A stretch of DNA of 64,000 bases from a virus (IMGVR_UViG_3300032770_000007:61828-125827), one strand, 5' to 3'. Positions 49,538 through 58,840 are shown, counted from the first letter of the stretch. Translations and numbers: made by a program. The notes: generated from the letters alone by a model not told the origin.

Positions 49538-49580
49538 CTTCATTTGGCCTTTTAGGCTCTTGTTGGTATAAGAACAAATC

Positions 49581-50993
49581 TCATTTTAGATTGCTTACAA
49601 TAGCCTTACGGTAGTATAGGTTACTGTTGGCAGTTAGAGCTCCTAGTCCCTGTGTGTAACCCTGTGCGAATGGGTTAGCAACCAAGCCATAACGGGTCTT
49701 GAAACCAATCTTAGGCTGATAGGTGTTAGGATCAATTGCACGTACCATCTGCAATGGAACATAAGGACAGTAGAACAAACCTGCATCGTAGGCATTTGAT
49801 CCACGGTATCCAGCAACATAGTAGTCTGCGCCTGATACTGAGTAAGGATCAACGAATACCTTCACCTTACCATTTAGGATGCCAAGGAATGTGCCTCTCT
49901 CATAGTCATCAGGCATTGCAACACCACCAGTAAGTTTATCGAACTTGCTTAGGTAGTCAAGCATTCCTGACATAGCCAGAGCCGATCCCACGTCTGAAGA
50001 GACGATAAGGATATTGCCCTTTCCTCTACGAGTATCCTTCTCGATTCTGTTACATTCTCTTTCAATCTGGAATACCAGACCCTTATAAGCTTCAACTGCC
50101 CATCTACCATATGAGTCACCAGTGAATGATGAACCAGTAAATGGTGTCAAGTTGAATGTACCTACAGAGGTTGATGTCTGAGCACCAACTGATGAGGTAA
50201 TGTAAATATTACGGATAACTTCACGATTGATTTCAGCCAACAGTTCTGTTGAAAGAATGTTAGCCAATTCTGTCTCAGCATCAAGACCATGAATGGCCTT
50301 CAAATCCTGTGCCAGTTCAAGGGTGTATCCAGCCTGCAAGCCACGGCCATTTGCTGTAACCGTAACTTTTTCGATTGAGAAACCCATGTTCTGCAAAGTT
50401 GTACCGCCACCCAAATCTTCTAGGTTAGCAGTTGGCCAGCCACCACCAGCACCATAGGCTGTGTTGCTACCACCAGGATTAGCATTCTGAGCTGAAGCAT
50501 TTGAAAGAGGACCAACAAATGCTAGTGATAGATTACCACCATAATTGTTAGCTTCCTGATACAGAGCTTCATTGTTTACACCATTGATCTGTGCGTTTGA
50601 TGTAGCATATACAGAACGCATTGCGAAGATCAAACCAGTAGGACCGGTCATAGGCTGAACACCGCAGACATCATAGCCCATCAAAACAGGCATGTTTCTA
50701 CGGATCAAACTAATCAGGATTGGGTCAAAACCAGCAACTGGACCAGCTGCTGTTGCGGCAGTAGCATAACCACCTGTACCAGCAAAATTGACTGGAAGTG
50801 TTTCTGTGATCATTCCACCACCAACGAAACCACCTTCAACCAACTGACGACGCTCTTCAGCTAATGAACGCTCTGTGTTTTCCAACAGCACGGCGCAATG
50901 TAGTCTACGAGTAGCATCCTTGATCTTTGGAAGGTCTTCGTGATCCAATACTGGACCCCACTTCTTCAATAGTTCATCGTTATTATATCTCAT
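49581..50993 (-). CDS. 23: Major capsid protein gp23
   Basis: The 470-residue protein has the T4 gp23 plan: N-terminal propeptide with a prohead-protease site ITE-T at 62-64, then AAGPVAGFDPILISLIRRNM, VCGVQPMTGPTGLIFAMRSV, ANILSTELLAEINREVIRNI, GRGLQAGYTLELAQDLKAIH and the end FKTRYGLVANPFAQ. It forms the head lattice after cleavage by gp21. A strong Shine-Dalgarno sequence (CAGGAGAC) precedes it. Confidence 0.97.
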   Translation of the reverse strand: MRYNNDELLKKWGPVLDHEDLPKIKDATRRLHCAVLLENTERSLAEERRQLVEGGFVGGGMITETLPVNFAGTGGYATAATAAGPVAGFDPILISLIRRNMPVLMGYDVCGVQPMTGPTGLIFAMRSVYATSNAQINGVNNEALYQEANNYGGNLSLAFVGPLSNASAQNANPGGSNTAYGAGGGWPTANLEDLGGGTTLQNMGFSIEKVTVTANGRGLQAGYTLELAQDLKAIHGLDAETELANILSTELLAEINREVIRNIYITSSVGAQTSTSVGTFNLTPFTGSSFTGDSYGRWAVEAYKGLVFQIERECNRIEKDTRRGKGNILIVSSDVGSALAMSGMLDYLSKFDKLTGGVAMPDDYERGTFLGILNGKVKVFVDPYSVSGADYYVAGYRGSNAYDAGLFYCPYVPLQMVRAIDPNTYQPKIGFKTRYGLVANPFAQGYTQGLGALTANSNLYYRKAIVSNLK

Positions 50994-51022
50994 CGTTGTC
51001 TCCTGGACTCAAACAGATTGTG

Positions 51023-52240
51023 TTATGATCTTGCGACCTGTCTACTAATACCTTCAACATATCTTGCCATTGCACCACTTACTTCTTTCGTTTCAACTGG
51101 GGTTTCCAGTGATTCTGCCAAAGCAATTTGTGATTGTGGCTTCTTATTCACCTGGTTGTTAGAGAAATACTGACCACGTATAATGTTCAACTTTTCTCTA
51201 TATTCACCTTCTGTGGTGAACTCAACACTCTCTGTGAGCGTCCTGAATTTTTCTACTTGTGTGGCGGTGAGCCCTTCACAAACAGCAGAGATTAATTCGG
51301 TTTTCTTAGCTTCATTAATCTTTTTATTCAGTTCTACATTTGTATTTAGCGTTTCATTAATTTGAGCCTGTAGTTCCTCTACTTTAGCAGTCAAGGCTTC
51401 TACAACATCAACCTTCTCTTCTGGAATGTTCATGTTGTGCTCAACAAACAAATTACGCAAATCTTCAATAAACTCTTCAGTGATTTCGCTCTTTAGACCT
51501 GATGTAACAGCAACTTCATTCTTTGACATCCATTGCTCAACCATGTGGTCCAAATAACTATCAACCTGACTTTCTAGTTCTTCTTTGATTTCTTCTACTG
51601 CTTGTTCTGAAGCTTCAAGGATTTCCTTTTCAAGCTTTTCAACTACCATTACAGCACGTGTAATGACAGCAGCTTCAAATATAGTCTTTGCTTTTGTCTT
51701 GAAATCTTCTGATAGTTCAAAACCAGCAAACATTGCGGCCATGTCTTCTTCAACGGATAGAGACTTCATAGTCTCGCGAATACCTTCTAGACGAGCAACT
51801 CTTGCTGCTTCAATCTCTTCTGCTGTTGGAACAGTTTCTTCTTTATAAAGAGTATCAGCTGCTTCACCAGTTCCTGGAGCAGTATCAGCATTACCACTTT
51901 GTGTAGCTAGTGGTGGTTCTGCATCTGGTTCGCCTCTATTTGCGGCACCATCAGTATCATCCTTTTCTGGACCCTTGTGCATTGGTTCACCAGCAACAGC
52001 TGGTCCTTTTGGAGCAGCAGCCTGTGAACGATGTGCAGCAGTTACCTGACCAATATTTGTACCTTCAGGCTTTGTGGTTGTAGCACCACCCAAGTCTACA
52101 ACAGCACCTGCGGCTGCAACAGCACCAGGATCACTGCCACGCTCTGGCCCTCTATGCATTGGTTCTTGACCAGCCTTAGCAGAAGCCTGTAGGACGTCTA
52201 CGGCTGCTTCTGATAATGTTTTTCTTTTGGTGGTTGTCAT
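51023..52240 (-). CDS. 22: Prohead scaffold protein gp22
   Basis: Placed between gene 21 and gene 23 as in T4. The 405-residue protein is acidic, with a Gly/Ala/Pro-rich N-terminal 130 residues holding two repeats of EPMH-[RK]-GPE, followed by long coiled coil (VEKLEKEILEASEQAVEEIK, VEELQAQINETLNTNVELNK). It contains several I/L-x-E sites, as expected for a core protein degraded by the prohead protease. A CATAAATA box lies 26 bp upstream. Confidence 0.85.
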   Translation of the reverse strand: MTTTKRKTLSEAAVDVLQASAKAGQEPMHRGPERGSDPGAVAAAGAVVDLGGATTTKPEGTNIGQVTAAHRSQAAAPKGPAVAGEPMHKGPEKDDTDGAANRGEPDAEPPLATQSGNADTAPGTGEAADTLYKEETVPTAEEIEAARVARLEGIRETMKSLSVEEDMAAMFAGFELSEDFKTKAKTIFEAAVITRAVMVVEKLEKEILEASEQAVEEIKEELESQVDSYLDHMVEQWMSKNEVAVTSGLKSEITEEFIEDLRNLFVEHNMNIPEEKVDVVEALTAKVEELQAQINETLNTNVELNKKINEAKKTELISAVCEGLTATQVEKFRTLTESVEFTTEGEYREKLNIIRGQYFSNNQVNKKPQSQIALAESLETPVETKEVSGAMARYVEGISRQVARS

Positions 52241-52265
52241 ATCAAATCCTCTATGAGATCTCAGT

Positions 52266-52273
52266 TATTTATG
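52266..52273 (-). promoter_or_regulatory. Late-promoter-like box CATAAATA before gene 22
   Basis: Minus-strand CATAAATA, one mismatch from T4 TATAAATA, in the gap between genes 21 and 22 and 26 bp before the gene 22 start. Confidence 0.55.
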
Positions 52274-52284
52274 TATTCTCTTTT

Positions 52285-52929
52285 TTACAACTTGTTGATA
52301 AAATGGCTAAATGCTTTGAGTGTTGTTTCTTCCAAATTCTTACTCTTAGCATTCTTTACTTCTTGGTAGATAGCATGAATATCTGCTTCTTGAATTAGAC
52401 CATTATTCCAGACCCATTCCCTTTGTTCCATTAGTCCACGAACAAATGCATCAGGTGCTGAAGGATCGGCAACTATATCTGCACCAGTAGAAAGGTGATA
52501 GTCATCCTGGACCATGTTTATACCTTCTACCATTTTCAAAGAACCAACACCTCTTGAAGAAACACCAATTTGACCACCATCCTCAATGAGTGCTCTAACT
52601 GTATTTCCCATAGGTGTTTCTAATATTCTTGCTTTACCTATCCAGTTATTACCTTCTGATTTCAAATTAACAATACGATGAGAAGCACGATCAAGATTGA
52701 TAGTTGGACTTTCTGGATGACCTAGTTCGCCCCAGGCACAGTTACGATCAACTTTTTCCTTTAGATAACGTGCTACTTCACGTTCAAGAATAGCTCTTGG
52801 ATAGATACGGCTATTGCGATTTTTTTGTTCAGCCTGTAAGAAAACTCCCTCAATATAAAGGGATTTCTTACCTTCCTTTTCCTCAGTTAGGTAGCGAACG
52901 TCTTCTATTTGTTCAATCAATAAACGCAT
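52285..52929 (-). CDS. 21: Prohead protease gp21
   Basis: The 214-residue serine protease has WGELGHPESPTINLDRASHR (catalytic His in ELGHP) and GGQIGVSSRGVGSL (catalytic Ser in VSSRG), with YIEGVFLQAEQKNRNSRIYP at the N-terminus, as in T4 gp21. It cleaves head proteins after Glu in I/L-x-E sites. Confidence 0.95.
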   Translation of the reverse strand: MRLLIEQIEDVRYLTEEKEGKKSLYIEGVFLQAEQKNRNSRIYPRAILEREVARYLKEKVDRNCAWGELGHPESPTINLDRASHRIVNLKSEGNNWIGKARILETPMGNTVRALIEDGGQIGVSSRGVGSLKMVEGINMVQDDYHLSTGADIVADPSAPDAFVRGLMEQREWVWNNGLIQEADIHAIYQEVKNAKSKNLEETTLKAFSHFINKL

Positions 52930-53183
52930 TATAGTTTGTTAACTGTATTTGATACTGAATTGACTACGCCTTGAACTGTATTTGCTACGCCTGTTGCCTT
53001 TGCTTCAACTGAGGTAACTTGTTTCTTTACCCAATTATATACAGCAGGAACAACTACGCAAACAACACAACCTGCAACAAAACCTACAACTAGTGATACT
53101 AGATCCATGTGATGTACTCCGAAAGCAATGATTCCAATAAGAGTATTTAGTACATTCCAAATAGTTAGAATAAGTGTTAACAT
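52929..53183 (-). CDS. Two-helix membrane protein, 84 aa
   Basis: ATG at 53183 follows AGAGGATCAT; an internal ATG at 53108 also has GGAG upstream and would give a one-helix form. Helices: MLTLILTIWNVLNTLIGIIA and LVSLVVGFVAGCVVCVVVPA, then a Val/Thr/Asn-rich amphipathic tail (VANTVQGVVNSVSNTVNKL). It overlaps gene 21. It may anchor or assist prohead assembly at the membrane; unproven. Confidence 0.65.
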   Translation of the reverse strand: MLTLILTIWNVLNTLIGIIAFGVHHMDLVSLVVGFVAGCVVCVVVPAVYNWVKKQVTSVEAKATGVANTVQGVVNSVSNTVNKL

Positions 53184-53192
53184 ATGATCCTC

Positions 53193-53468
53193 TTACAGTC
53201 CTAGACTGTGTCTCCTACGCATACTTCTGGCTCTTTTCATCAATATTCTCGCTCTTTTTGACTTGAGTTTGAATTTTGCTCTTCTGGCTCCTCTCTTACG
53301 ATGAAGCTTTTCAGAAGCACTCATTCTTACAAGTTTTCCATGAGATAATCTAAATCCCTTTACATTAGAGATTTTGACATTTCTCTGAACTTTACCACCA
53401 CGTATTCTTATTCTTACCCTCTTTATTCTTGGACCTACTTCTGTTAGAAAGGTCGCAAAACTACCCAT
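53193..53468 (-). CDS. Very basic internal head protein with capsid-targeting N-terminus
   Basis: The start at 53468 (MGSFATFLTEVGPRIKRVRI) gives 91 residues. MGSFATFLTE fits the T4 capsid-targeting/protease-site plan, with cleavage after LTE predicted. The rest is full of Arg and Lys (RKRGARRAKFKLKSKRARI, MKRARSMRRRHSLGL), suiting DNA binding in the head. Similar short basic proteins precede gene 21 in aquatic T4-like phages, perhaps in the place of gp67/gp68. Confidence 0.75.
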   Translation of the reverse strand: MGSFATFLTEVGPRIKRVRIRIRGGKVQRNVKISNVKGFRLSHGKLVRMSASEKLHRKRGARRAKFKLKSKRARILMKRARSMRRRHSLGL

Positions 53469-53469
53469 T

Positions 53470-53943
53470 TTAGACGTAACCAAATGGTGGCTGATTTTCT
53501 ACATTTGCCCAAGCACCACAAAGGGTATTGGCTTTAAAGTTGACTATCAATGTATAAGTATCATTAGCATCCACATTGCTAACAAATAGATTGATATCTC
53601 CAGTAGCATTAGCACCAAGAGTATTTGGTATATAAACTTCAAAATCACCTGATTGATATTTACCCATGGTAACTATAGTCTGATTAGCATTAGCTCCAGA
53701 TGACTGAGCACTTGCATATTCTAATGATAAAAAACCATTAGCTATACCACAAGCAAAGGCTATTCTAGTTAATTCAATGATACAGTTACCAACTGAAGCA
53801 TTCGCGCCAGGTAATGTATTTGCAACAATAATCTTATTATTAGAAACTGCAGTTGTAGTGTTATATTGGCCAGTAACCTTGAATGTTGAAGTATAATCTT
53901 TGGTCCAAAGCTTTGTTGTAACTGGTGCATTGAATGTTGCCAT
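53470..53943 (-). CDS. Beta-rich virion protein, 157 aa
   Basis: Asn/Thr/Ala/Gly-rich, all-beta in appearance (MATFNAPVTTKLWTKDYTST, FEVYIPNTLGANATGDINLF). Such small proteins in head-gene clusters are usually head decoration or outer structural proteins. No definite family. Confidence 0.55.
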   Translation of the reverse strand: MATFNAPVTTKLWTKDYTSTFKVTGQYNTTTAVSNNKIIVANTLPGANASVGNCIIELTRIAFACGIANGFLSLEYASAQSSGANANQTIVTMGKYQSGDFEVYIPNTLGANATGDINLFVSNVDANDTYTLIVNFKANTLCGAWANVENQPPFGYV

Positions 53944-53944
53944 A

Positions 53945-54601
53945 TTATTTTTTCGCCTCTTTATTGACTAAATCACTGGCGAACTTCGCCACTTTCACTA
54001 ATCCCTCTGGACTACTATTTATCAATTCACTAAGTTTCATTTTATTTGAACTATTAACCTTGTGCCAGAGATCATGAACAGCCTTAGCAGTGACTGGATG
54101 AACTCTTGATGTTGCTCCATTATGGAATAGAACTTCATCCTCTTCACCTTTCCTAAGAATAGTATTTATTCGATGCATTGGTGTTTCTTGTAATACTTCT
54201 TCTTTCACATTTCCCTGTCCATAGTCATGAGACCAGGTACCTACCACTTGATCTCCATTATAAGCAATAGTGTGGCCTTTTGATTTACCAGCATAACCCA
54301 ATGGAGCACGATGACGTTGAATAGTTGTTGCTCCTTTTGATTTTACTTCATCTTCCCATTCACCGTACAAACGATGAGGAGCATTTTCTTTGATTGGTAA
54401 CATATTTGATGGTTTTAGTTTGCCCGTTGTATAATCATAAGGAATAGCGATAGAGATTGATAACTGAGGATTTGTATAAAGAGCTACTCTTTCTCCATTA
54501 GGATAGTTTCTAATAGCCATCCTTCTCATTTGTAATAACATTGGAGGATCAGCGGTTTCTAAAACCATATTTTCATGAATAAAGTTTCTAAAAGTTTTCA
54601 T
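53945..54601 (-). CDS. Internal-type protein with capsid-targeting N-terminus, 218 aa
   Basis: The start at 54601 (MKTFRNFIHENMVLETADPP) closely parallels T4 internal proteins (MKTYQEFIAE): predicted cleavage after IHE. Upstream codons belong to the homing gene that overlaps by 14 bp. The body has GYAGKSKGHTIAYNGDQVVG and a helical C-terminus (INSSPEGLVKVAKFASDLVN). No enzyme motif recognised. Predicted to be packaged in the head. Confidence 0.65.
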   Translation of the reverse strand: MKTFRNFIHENMVLETADPPMLLQMRRMAIRNYPNGERVALYTNPQLSISIAIPYDYTTGKLKPSNMLPIKENAPHRLYGEWEDEVKSKGATTIQRHRAPLGYAGKSKGHTIAYNGDQVVGTWSHDYGQGNVKEEVLQETPMHRINTILRKGEEDEVLFHNGATSRVHPVTAKAVHDLWHKVNSSNKMKLSELINSSPEGLVKVAKFASDLVNKEAKK

Positions 54602-55214
54602 TTGATATACTCTTACATTTATCAAAATGCCAACGTTTCATAACATTATATTGACCAATTTTGCCACAATGAATACATTCTATCTTTTTTCTAGCTAAAG
54701 AAACCTTTCTAAGTTTTTCTCTAACTTTTGGACGTTTGATCGGACTATTATCACCTCTAAACTTATTTGCTATTTCTTTATTGAACATAGGATTATCAGA
54801 AATCATCATTTCAGTATGACGTTTCATATATTCAATATTTGTATGTAAATGATGATTTGCCCCAGATTTTTTCAAAATAACTTCTGGTCGATACATAGGA
54901 TTATCTGTTTTCAAATATTGAACAAACTTTCTTTTCAACCAACCAAATTCTTTGTTATTTACTCGTTGTCCATATTTATCCCAACTCATTACTTTTACAG
55001 CCCATAATAATGATTTATTTCCTGGATATATCTTTACTAATAGTTGATGCGCGACATAGTGTTCTTCTGGTGTAAGAAATGCAATATTGTCCTTGGTGTA
55101 TTTGCCTCCTAAGCAACCAGGAACTATTCGATGTCGTTCAAAGTAACCAGTTTTTGGTTTTGTCTTTGGAGCACGATTTATAAGTTTGTCATAATGATAT
55201 TGATAGTTCATCAT
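54588..55214 (-). CDS. HNH-type homing endonuclease with C-terminal zinc finger
   Basis: The 208-residue protein has ERHRIVPGCLGGKYTKDNIA (26-45) and LTPEEHYVAHQLLVKIYPGN, the HNH of Mob-type phage endonucleases. The C-terminus has CIHCGKIGQYNVMKRWHFDK followed by C, a C2HC zinc finger. It lies inside the head-gene operon and overlaps the gene behind it. Lacks the W-x-T-N-G module found in three others. Confidence 0.85.
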   Translation of the reverse strand: MMNYQYHYDKLINRAPKTKPKTGYFERHRIVPGCLGGKYTKDNIAFLTPEEHYVAHQLLVKIYPGNKSLLWAVKVMSWDKYGQRVNNKEFGWLKRKFVQYLKTDNPMYRPEVILKKSGANHHLHTNIEYMKRHTEMMISDNPMFNKEIANKFRGDNSPIKRPKVREKLRKVSLARKKIECIHCGKIGQYNVMKRWHFDKCKSISNENF

Positions 55215-55963
55215 TACTTCTTGTGCTTTGAGAAATAAGCACCTAGCGCACGGCGAATGCGTTGTTTCTTGCTATCACCTTTAAACATTTTATTCTTTGA
55301 ATGAACAAAGTCATCAATATAGGTAGAAGCAGAAGCATTAGGAGAAAGAACTTCATTGATCTTGTTCAATCTAATAGTATCTTCTTTCAAACGTCTAGGA
55401 TTGCTTGGATCATGTGGCCATAAATGCTTCACAAAATATCCGTGCATTTTCATCATATGGTCTCGATTAGTTCCCTTCTTAGCCAAAGCATGTTCTTCTG
55501 GAGTTCCAAAATGCTTTGCCATAAGTATAGCATTCTTATCATGGAAGTTTTCATCTTCATTCTTGCGATACTGACGGATTAAAGCTTTGTGATTTATAGT
55601 CTCATTCACAACTTCTTCAGCAGCAATATTATCAATATTTTTGGTTCTTAGACCATCAATATTTTGCTTAGCATTTTCAACCGCAGACTTCTTGATTTTT
55701 GGAGTTGCTTCTTCTTTAGCAAGTTTTTTAGCAGCTAATCTAACACCAGCCAAACGTTTATTAGCAGTACGCTTTGCTGAAGAATCGTTTGGTGTTTGAG
55801 CAAGTTGATTCGGTGTTAATGTTGAAGCCTGATGTACTCTCATAGCATGATGTACTGCGGCATGCATCATAGCAGAGCTAGCAGCCTTATCAATATATCC
55901 GGCTAATGTCTTCTTATTGAGTTCAGTTATAACTGTTCTTATTGTTGATAGGGTCTTAGACAT
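55214..55963 (-). CDS. Internal/virion-type protein, 249 aa
   Basis: N-terminal part (VITELNKKTLAGYIDKAASS, then KRLAGVRLAAKKLAKEE) repeats a module found in the 535-aa protein at 3855-5462; this 'KKTL-x-x-Y' module is frequent in aquatic T4-like phage head proteins. I/L-x-E sites are present (ITE-L, INE-V). The C-terminus is basic (KKQRIRRALGAYFSKHKK). It is probably a processed head protein. Function unknown. Confidence 0.6.
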   Translation of the reverse strand: MSKTLSTIRTVITELNKKTLAGYIDKAASSAMMHAAVHHAMRVHQASTLTPNQLAQTPNDSSAKRTANKRLAGVRLAAKKLAKEEATPKIKKSAVENAKQNIDGLRTKNIDNIAAEEVVNETINHKALIRQYRKNEDENFHDKNAILMAKHFGTPEEHALAKKGTNRDHMMKMHGYFVKHLWPHDPSNPRRLKEDTIRLNKINEVLSPNASASTYIDDFVHSKNKMFKGDSKKQRIRRALGAYFSKHKK

Positions 55964-56503
55964 TTATTTCACGTGTCCAAAGTTGCGAGCAAAGTTTGCC
56001 ATTTTAGCAGCATGACCACCAGCAGCCAAACCTTTTTCAATATCAGCATGAGTAATAGGTTGATCCTCAGACTTACCCAACCAACGATGGAAGGCACCTT
56101 TTGCTATGTGGCCTACCTTTTCATCGATGGCTTCCCCACCAGCAGCTGGAAAAACTTCCTCTACACAAATGTGGCCTTCATTTCTCTCATTATACCAACG
56201 ACCCAGTTCCTCACCAGCACTTAATGCTACAAGGCAGTTTGGTTCCTGTGAATGAGCAGTTACTGCATCAGCACCATGCTCAGAAGCAGCCTGCTGCCAA
56301 GAATCAAAGTTATCAAACTTCATTTCGCCACCACCAGCAGATTCTGCTTCAGCATCAGCAACTTCATCTTCAAACAGTTTGCTGGCTATTTCTGCCTTCT
56401 TGGCTTCTAATGCCAAACCGATCTTTTCTCCAAGCACAGTTTCTAAATGTGTTTGAAAGTTGTGTGCCTGTTTTTGGTCTGCCATGTCTACAAATCTATT
56501 CAT
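55964..56503 (-). CDS. Prohead core-type protein (gp67/gp68 position), 179 aa
   Basis: The beginning (MNRFVDMADQKQAHNFQTHL, ETVLGEKIGLALEAKKAEIA) resembles the small prohead core proteins (gp67/gp68 type) with the typical ALEAKKAEIASKLFEDE ending. From residue 60 on a second part follows (FDNFDSWQQAASEHGADAVT; HAAKMANFARNFGHVK). It comes directly after the portal gene, as gene 67 does in T4. GAGGA stands before the start and a CCTAAATA box 40 bp upstream. Confidence 0.6.
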   Translation of the reverse strand: MNRFVDMADQKQAHNFQTHLETVLGEKIGLALEAKKAEIASKLFEDEVADAEAESAGGGEMKFDNFDSWQQAASEHGADAVTAHSQEPNCLVALSAGEELGRWYNERNEGHICVEEVFPAAGGEAIDEKVGHIAKGAFHRWLGKSEDQPITHADIEKGLAAGGHAAKMANFARNFGHVK

Positions 56504-56542
56504 TTGAGTTTCCTCTTATTCTAACTGCTTGGAGTTCTAAAC

Positions 56543-56550
56543 TATTTAGG
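56543..56550 (-). promoter_or_regulatory. Late-promoter-like box CCTAAATA
   Basis: Minus-strand CCTAAATA overlapping the portal stop codon, 40 bp before the prohead core gene. The same octamer precedes gene 18. Confidence 0.45.
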
Positions 56551-58201
56551 ATTTTGGTTGTTTCAAGAACTTCTGGGTAATATCATTCAAATCTGGAGTT
56601 TTTTGAGTAGGTTCAACCTCTTCTCCAGGCTTTTGTTCTGATCCTTCAACAGGTATTGGGGCACCAGGAGGCATTACAGGTGGCCAACCAGCCAATGGTG
56701 GATGTCCTGCCGCTTCTGCGTCTTTGAACTCTTGATCCATTTGCACCTGCATTTCTTCTATTTCATCATCAGATAGTCTAAGAATATTCTTCCAAACCCA
56801 AGTCTTTGAAAAGAATGTTCCCATGTAAGGCTGGATCACATTTAGTGTGTTTAGTCTTACAGTTAGGATTTCTACATCCTTCAGTTCAGCAAAGTTATTG
56901 TCTTCATGGTATTGATAGAAAATGTCCTGTTTGAACTGGTTCCATTCTTCTACTGTGCAAACACCTTTGAGTGCTAACTGTCTTTCCATGAGACTATCAA
57001 ACAATTCAGAGAACTTTGAACGCATTCTGTGAATGTACTTGTCAAACTTCACTTCATCTCTAGTGATCTCACCTGGTCTACCAATACCAAAAATTCCTTG
57101 TGGTTGCTCAATACGAGATTGTGGCAAACCAAGAGCTCTATACAACTGCTTCTGGAAATACAAAACATCATCCATTTGAGATAGATTTTGTCCTGCTGGA
57201 AGTGTTGTTATTTCTGTTGTTTGCTTACCATCACGTCTTGGCATCCAGAAATCTTCTAACATAGCAAAATGCTTTCTATCATCCCTTATTTCACCAGTAG
57301 AACTATCATAGGTAAGTTTGTTACGATAGTTGGTCATCATATTCTTTAAATACTGTTCAGCCTTCTGCTTATTCATTCCACCAACATCAATATAGAACAC
57401 TCTTCTTTCTGGTGCTCTGGTTACGCGATAGATAACAGTGGCATCTTCTACGAATCTCAGCTGATTGAGTGGTCTAATAGCCTTGTGAAGATAACTCAAA
57501 ATAGTATTCTTGATTGGATCAAAGATACCTGATGTGATCTGAACAACACTATCTTTTGATAGACGAACACCAGCAGCTACTGAAGTTTGAAATAGAGGAT
57601 TACCACTATTTGGATTAGTCATTAAAAGTTTATCATTATAGATATAGAACTCTTCTACTCCAGTGATAACTTCTGCTCCTTGAGCATTCTTTTCTTTTGT
57701 GACCTGACGAACTTTCTTGATCTTTCTACTATCAATATAGACTAATGTCTGAATGCCTTTTCTTGGATCATTGTCATCAATCACGACATTGTAATAAAGT
57801 CTGCCATCAATATACCATTTACGGAATATATCATCACCATGGTTATTGAAATCTAAGAGCTTGATGACATTATCAAACTCTTCTCTGATTAGTTGCTTGA
57901 TCTTGTCTGGTTCTTTTAGTTTATCAGTGTTGATCTTGACAATCTGTCCAGAATCTGTATCATGGACAATAGCCTCATCAATAATATCATTGATAGCATT
58001 CTCCATTTCTGGTTGAAGTGCCATCTGACGGTATTTGTGAATGAGATCAAGTTCAGAACGATAAGAAGCATCCAAATCAACATAGATACCACTAACTGGT
58101 GCTTCAACTATAATGGCGCCATCATCACCTTGTGGCGTGATTACAGTTTGAGGAATCTCATCCTCGTCTTCTCTTTTAATCTCAAAGCCAAAAAGTTTAA
58201 T
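56546..58201 (-). CDS. 20: Portal protein gp20, apparent AUU start
   Basis: The body is clear gp20: VDLDASYRSELDLIHKYRQM, IDEAIVHDTDSGQIVKINTD, IFRKWYIDGRLYYNVVIDDN, YIDSRKIKKVRQV. A TTG at 58075 would omit the conserved N-terminus. The frame in fact goes on upstream to KLFGFEIKREDEDEIPQTVI and TPQGDDGAIIVEAPVSGIYV, as in T4-like portals (LFGFEIK...). No ATG, GTG or TTG exists there before the in-frame stop; the only candidate is ATT at 58201, 8 bp after AAGGAG. With that start 551 residues. Confidence 0.9.
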   Translation of the reverse strand: MKLFGFEIKREDEDEIPQTVITPQGDDGAIIVEAPVSGIYVDLDASYRSELDLIHKYRQMALQPEMENAINDIIDEAIVHDTDSGQIVKINTDKLKEPDKIKQLIREEFDNVIKLLDFNNHGDDIFRKWYIDGRLYYNVVIDDNDPRKGIQTLVYIDSRKIKKVRQVTKEKNAQGAEVITGVEEFYIYNDKLLMTNPNSGNPLFQTSVAAGVRLSKDSVVQITSGIFDPIKNTILSYLHKAIRPLNQLRFVEDATVIYRVTRAPERRVFYIDVGGMNKQKAEQYLKNMMTNYRNKLTYDSSTGEIRDDRKHFAMLEDFWMPRRDGKQTTEITTLPAGQNLSQMDDVLYFQKQLYRALGLPQSRIEQPQGIFGIGRPGEITRDEVKFDKYIHRMRSKFSELFDSLMERQLALKGVCTVEEWNQFKQDIFYQYHEDNNFAELKDVEILTVRLNTLNVIQPYMGTFFSKTWVWKNILRLSDDEIEEMQVQMDQEFKDAEAAGHPPLAGWPPVMPPGAPIPVEGSEQKPGEEVEPTQKTPDLNDITQKFLKQPKS

Positions 58202-58224
58202 GTTCGCTACTCCTTAACCATCAC

Positions 58225-58258
58225 AAATAAAAAGGGCACTATTATACTTAGTGCCCTT
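58225..58258 (-). terminator. Rho-independent terminator after gene 19
   Basis: Minus strand: AAGGGCACT-n9-AGTGCCCTT followed by TTTATTTG, right after the tail tube gene and before the portal gene. Confidence 0.85.
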
Positions 58259-58282
58259 CTAAACCCAACCAAAAACAATGAT

Positions 58283-58840
58283 TTAGGCTGTAAGATCAGA
58301 TAGTGTTGGATCACCATAATCATTGACAGCGAAGGTCATTGCAAACTCTTCAATCGTATCATTTGCGCCCCAATCCAAATCAATAGGAGCAATATCCATT
58401 GGCCAAATGCCTCTGAATAGATAAGTCTTGATTACATTGCCAGCCTTACCATATTGATTAACAACTGCATCAACACCATAACCACCATCCAAAACTAGGG
58501 CATTAGGATTACGGATATTATTAGCAGGATCATTGATACCATTGAACCATAGTTCCATAGCATTTCTGATCAAGAAATCTTCATCATTGATAACCTGTAT
58601 TGACCAGTCCTGATATGTTCTATTACCAGCCAGTTTAACTTCACGACCAAAATAGAACAAAGGAGCCAAACCAACTGTTGAACCAGGTAGCTGAGCAGCC
58701 TTGCAAAGGAATGTCACTTTAGGTAGTGCAATACCCCCAAGTGTTACCCAGGTTGGAAATGCTAGAGTAACATCAAATAGATTTGGTCTTGCGCCATCTG
58801 ACTGAAGTTGTGATCTAAAATCATTTACATTAAATGCCAT
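58283..58840 (-). CDS. 19: Tail tube protein gp19
   Basis: The 185-residue protein follows gene 18 by 2 bp, as in T4. It shows MAFNVNDFRSQLQSDGARPN, VTFLCKAAQLPGSTVGLAPL, YFGREVKLAGNRTYQDWSIQ and a FAVNDYG end, all typical of gp19. It polymerises inside the sheath. Confidence 0.93.
   Translation of the reverse strand: MAFNVNDFRSQLQSDGARPNLFDVTLAFPTWVTLGGIALPKVTFLCKAAQLPGSTVGLAPLFYFGREVKLAGNRTYQDWSIQVINDEDFLIRNAMELWFNGINDPANNIRNPNALVLDGGYGVDAVVNQYGKAGNVIKTYLFRGIWPMDIAPIDLDWGANDTIEEFAMTFAVNDYGDPTLSDLTA

Noticed and set aside
58014-58075. TTG at 58075 as portal start
   Set aside because: It would drop the conserved LFGFEIK N-terminus and has no Shine-Dalgarno sequence, while AAGGAG stands correctly before the ATT at 58201.
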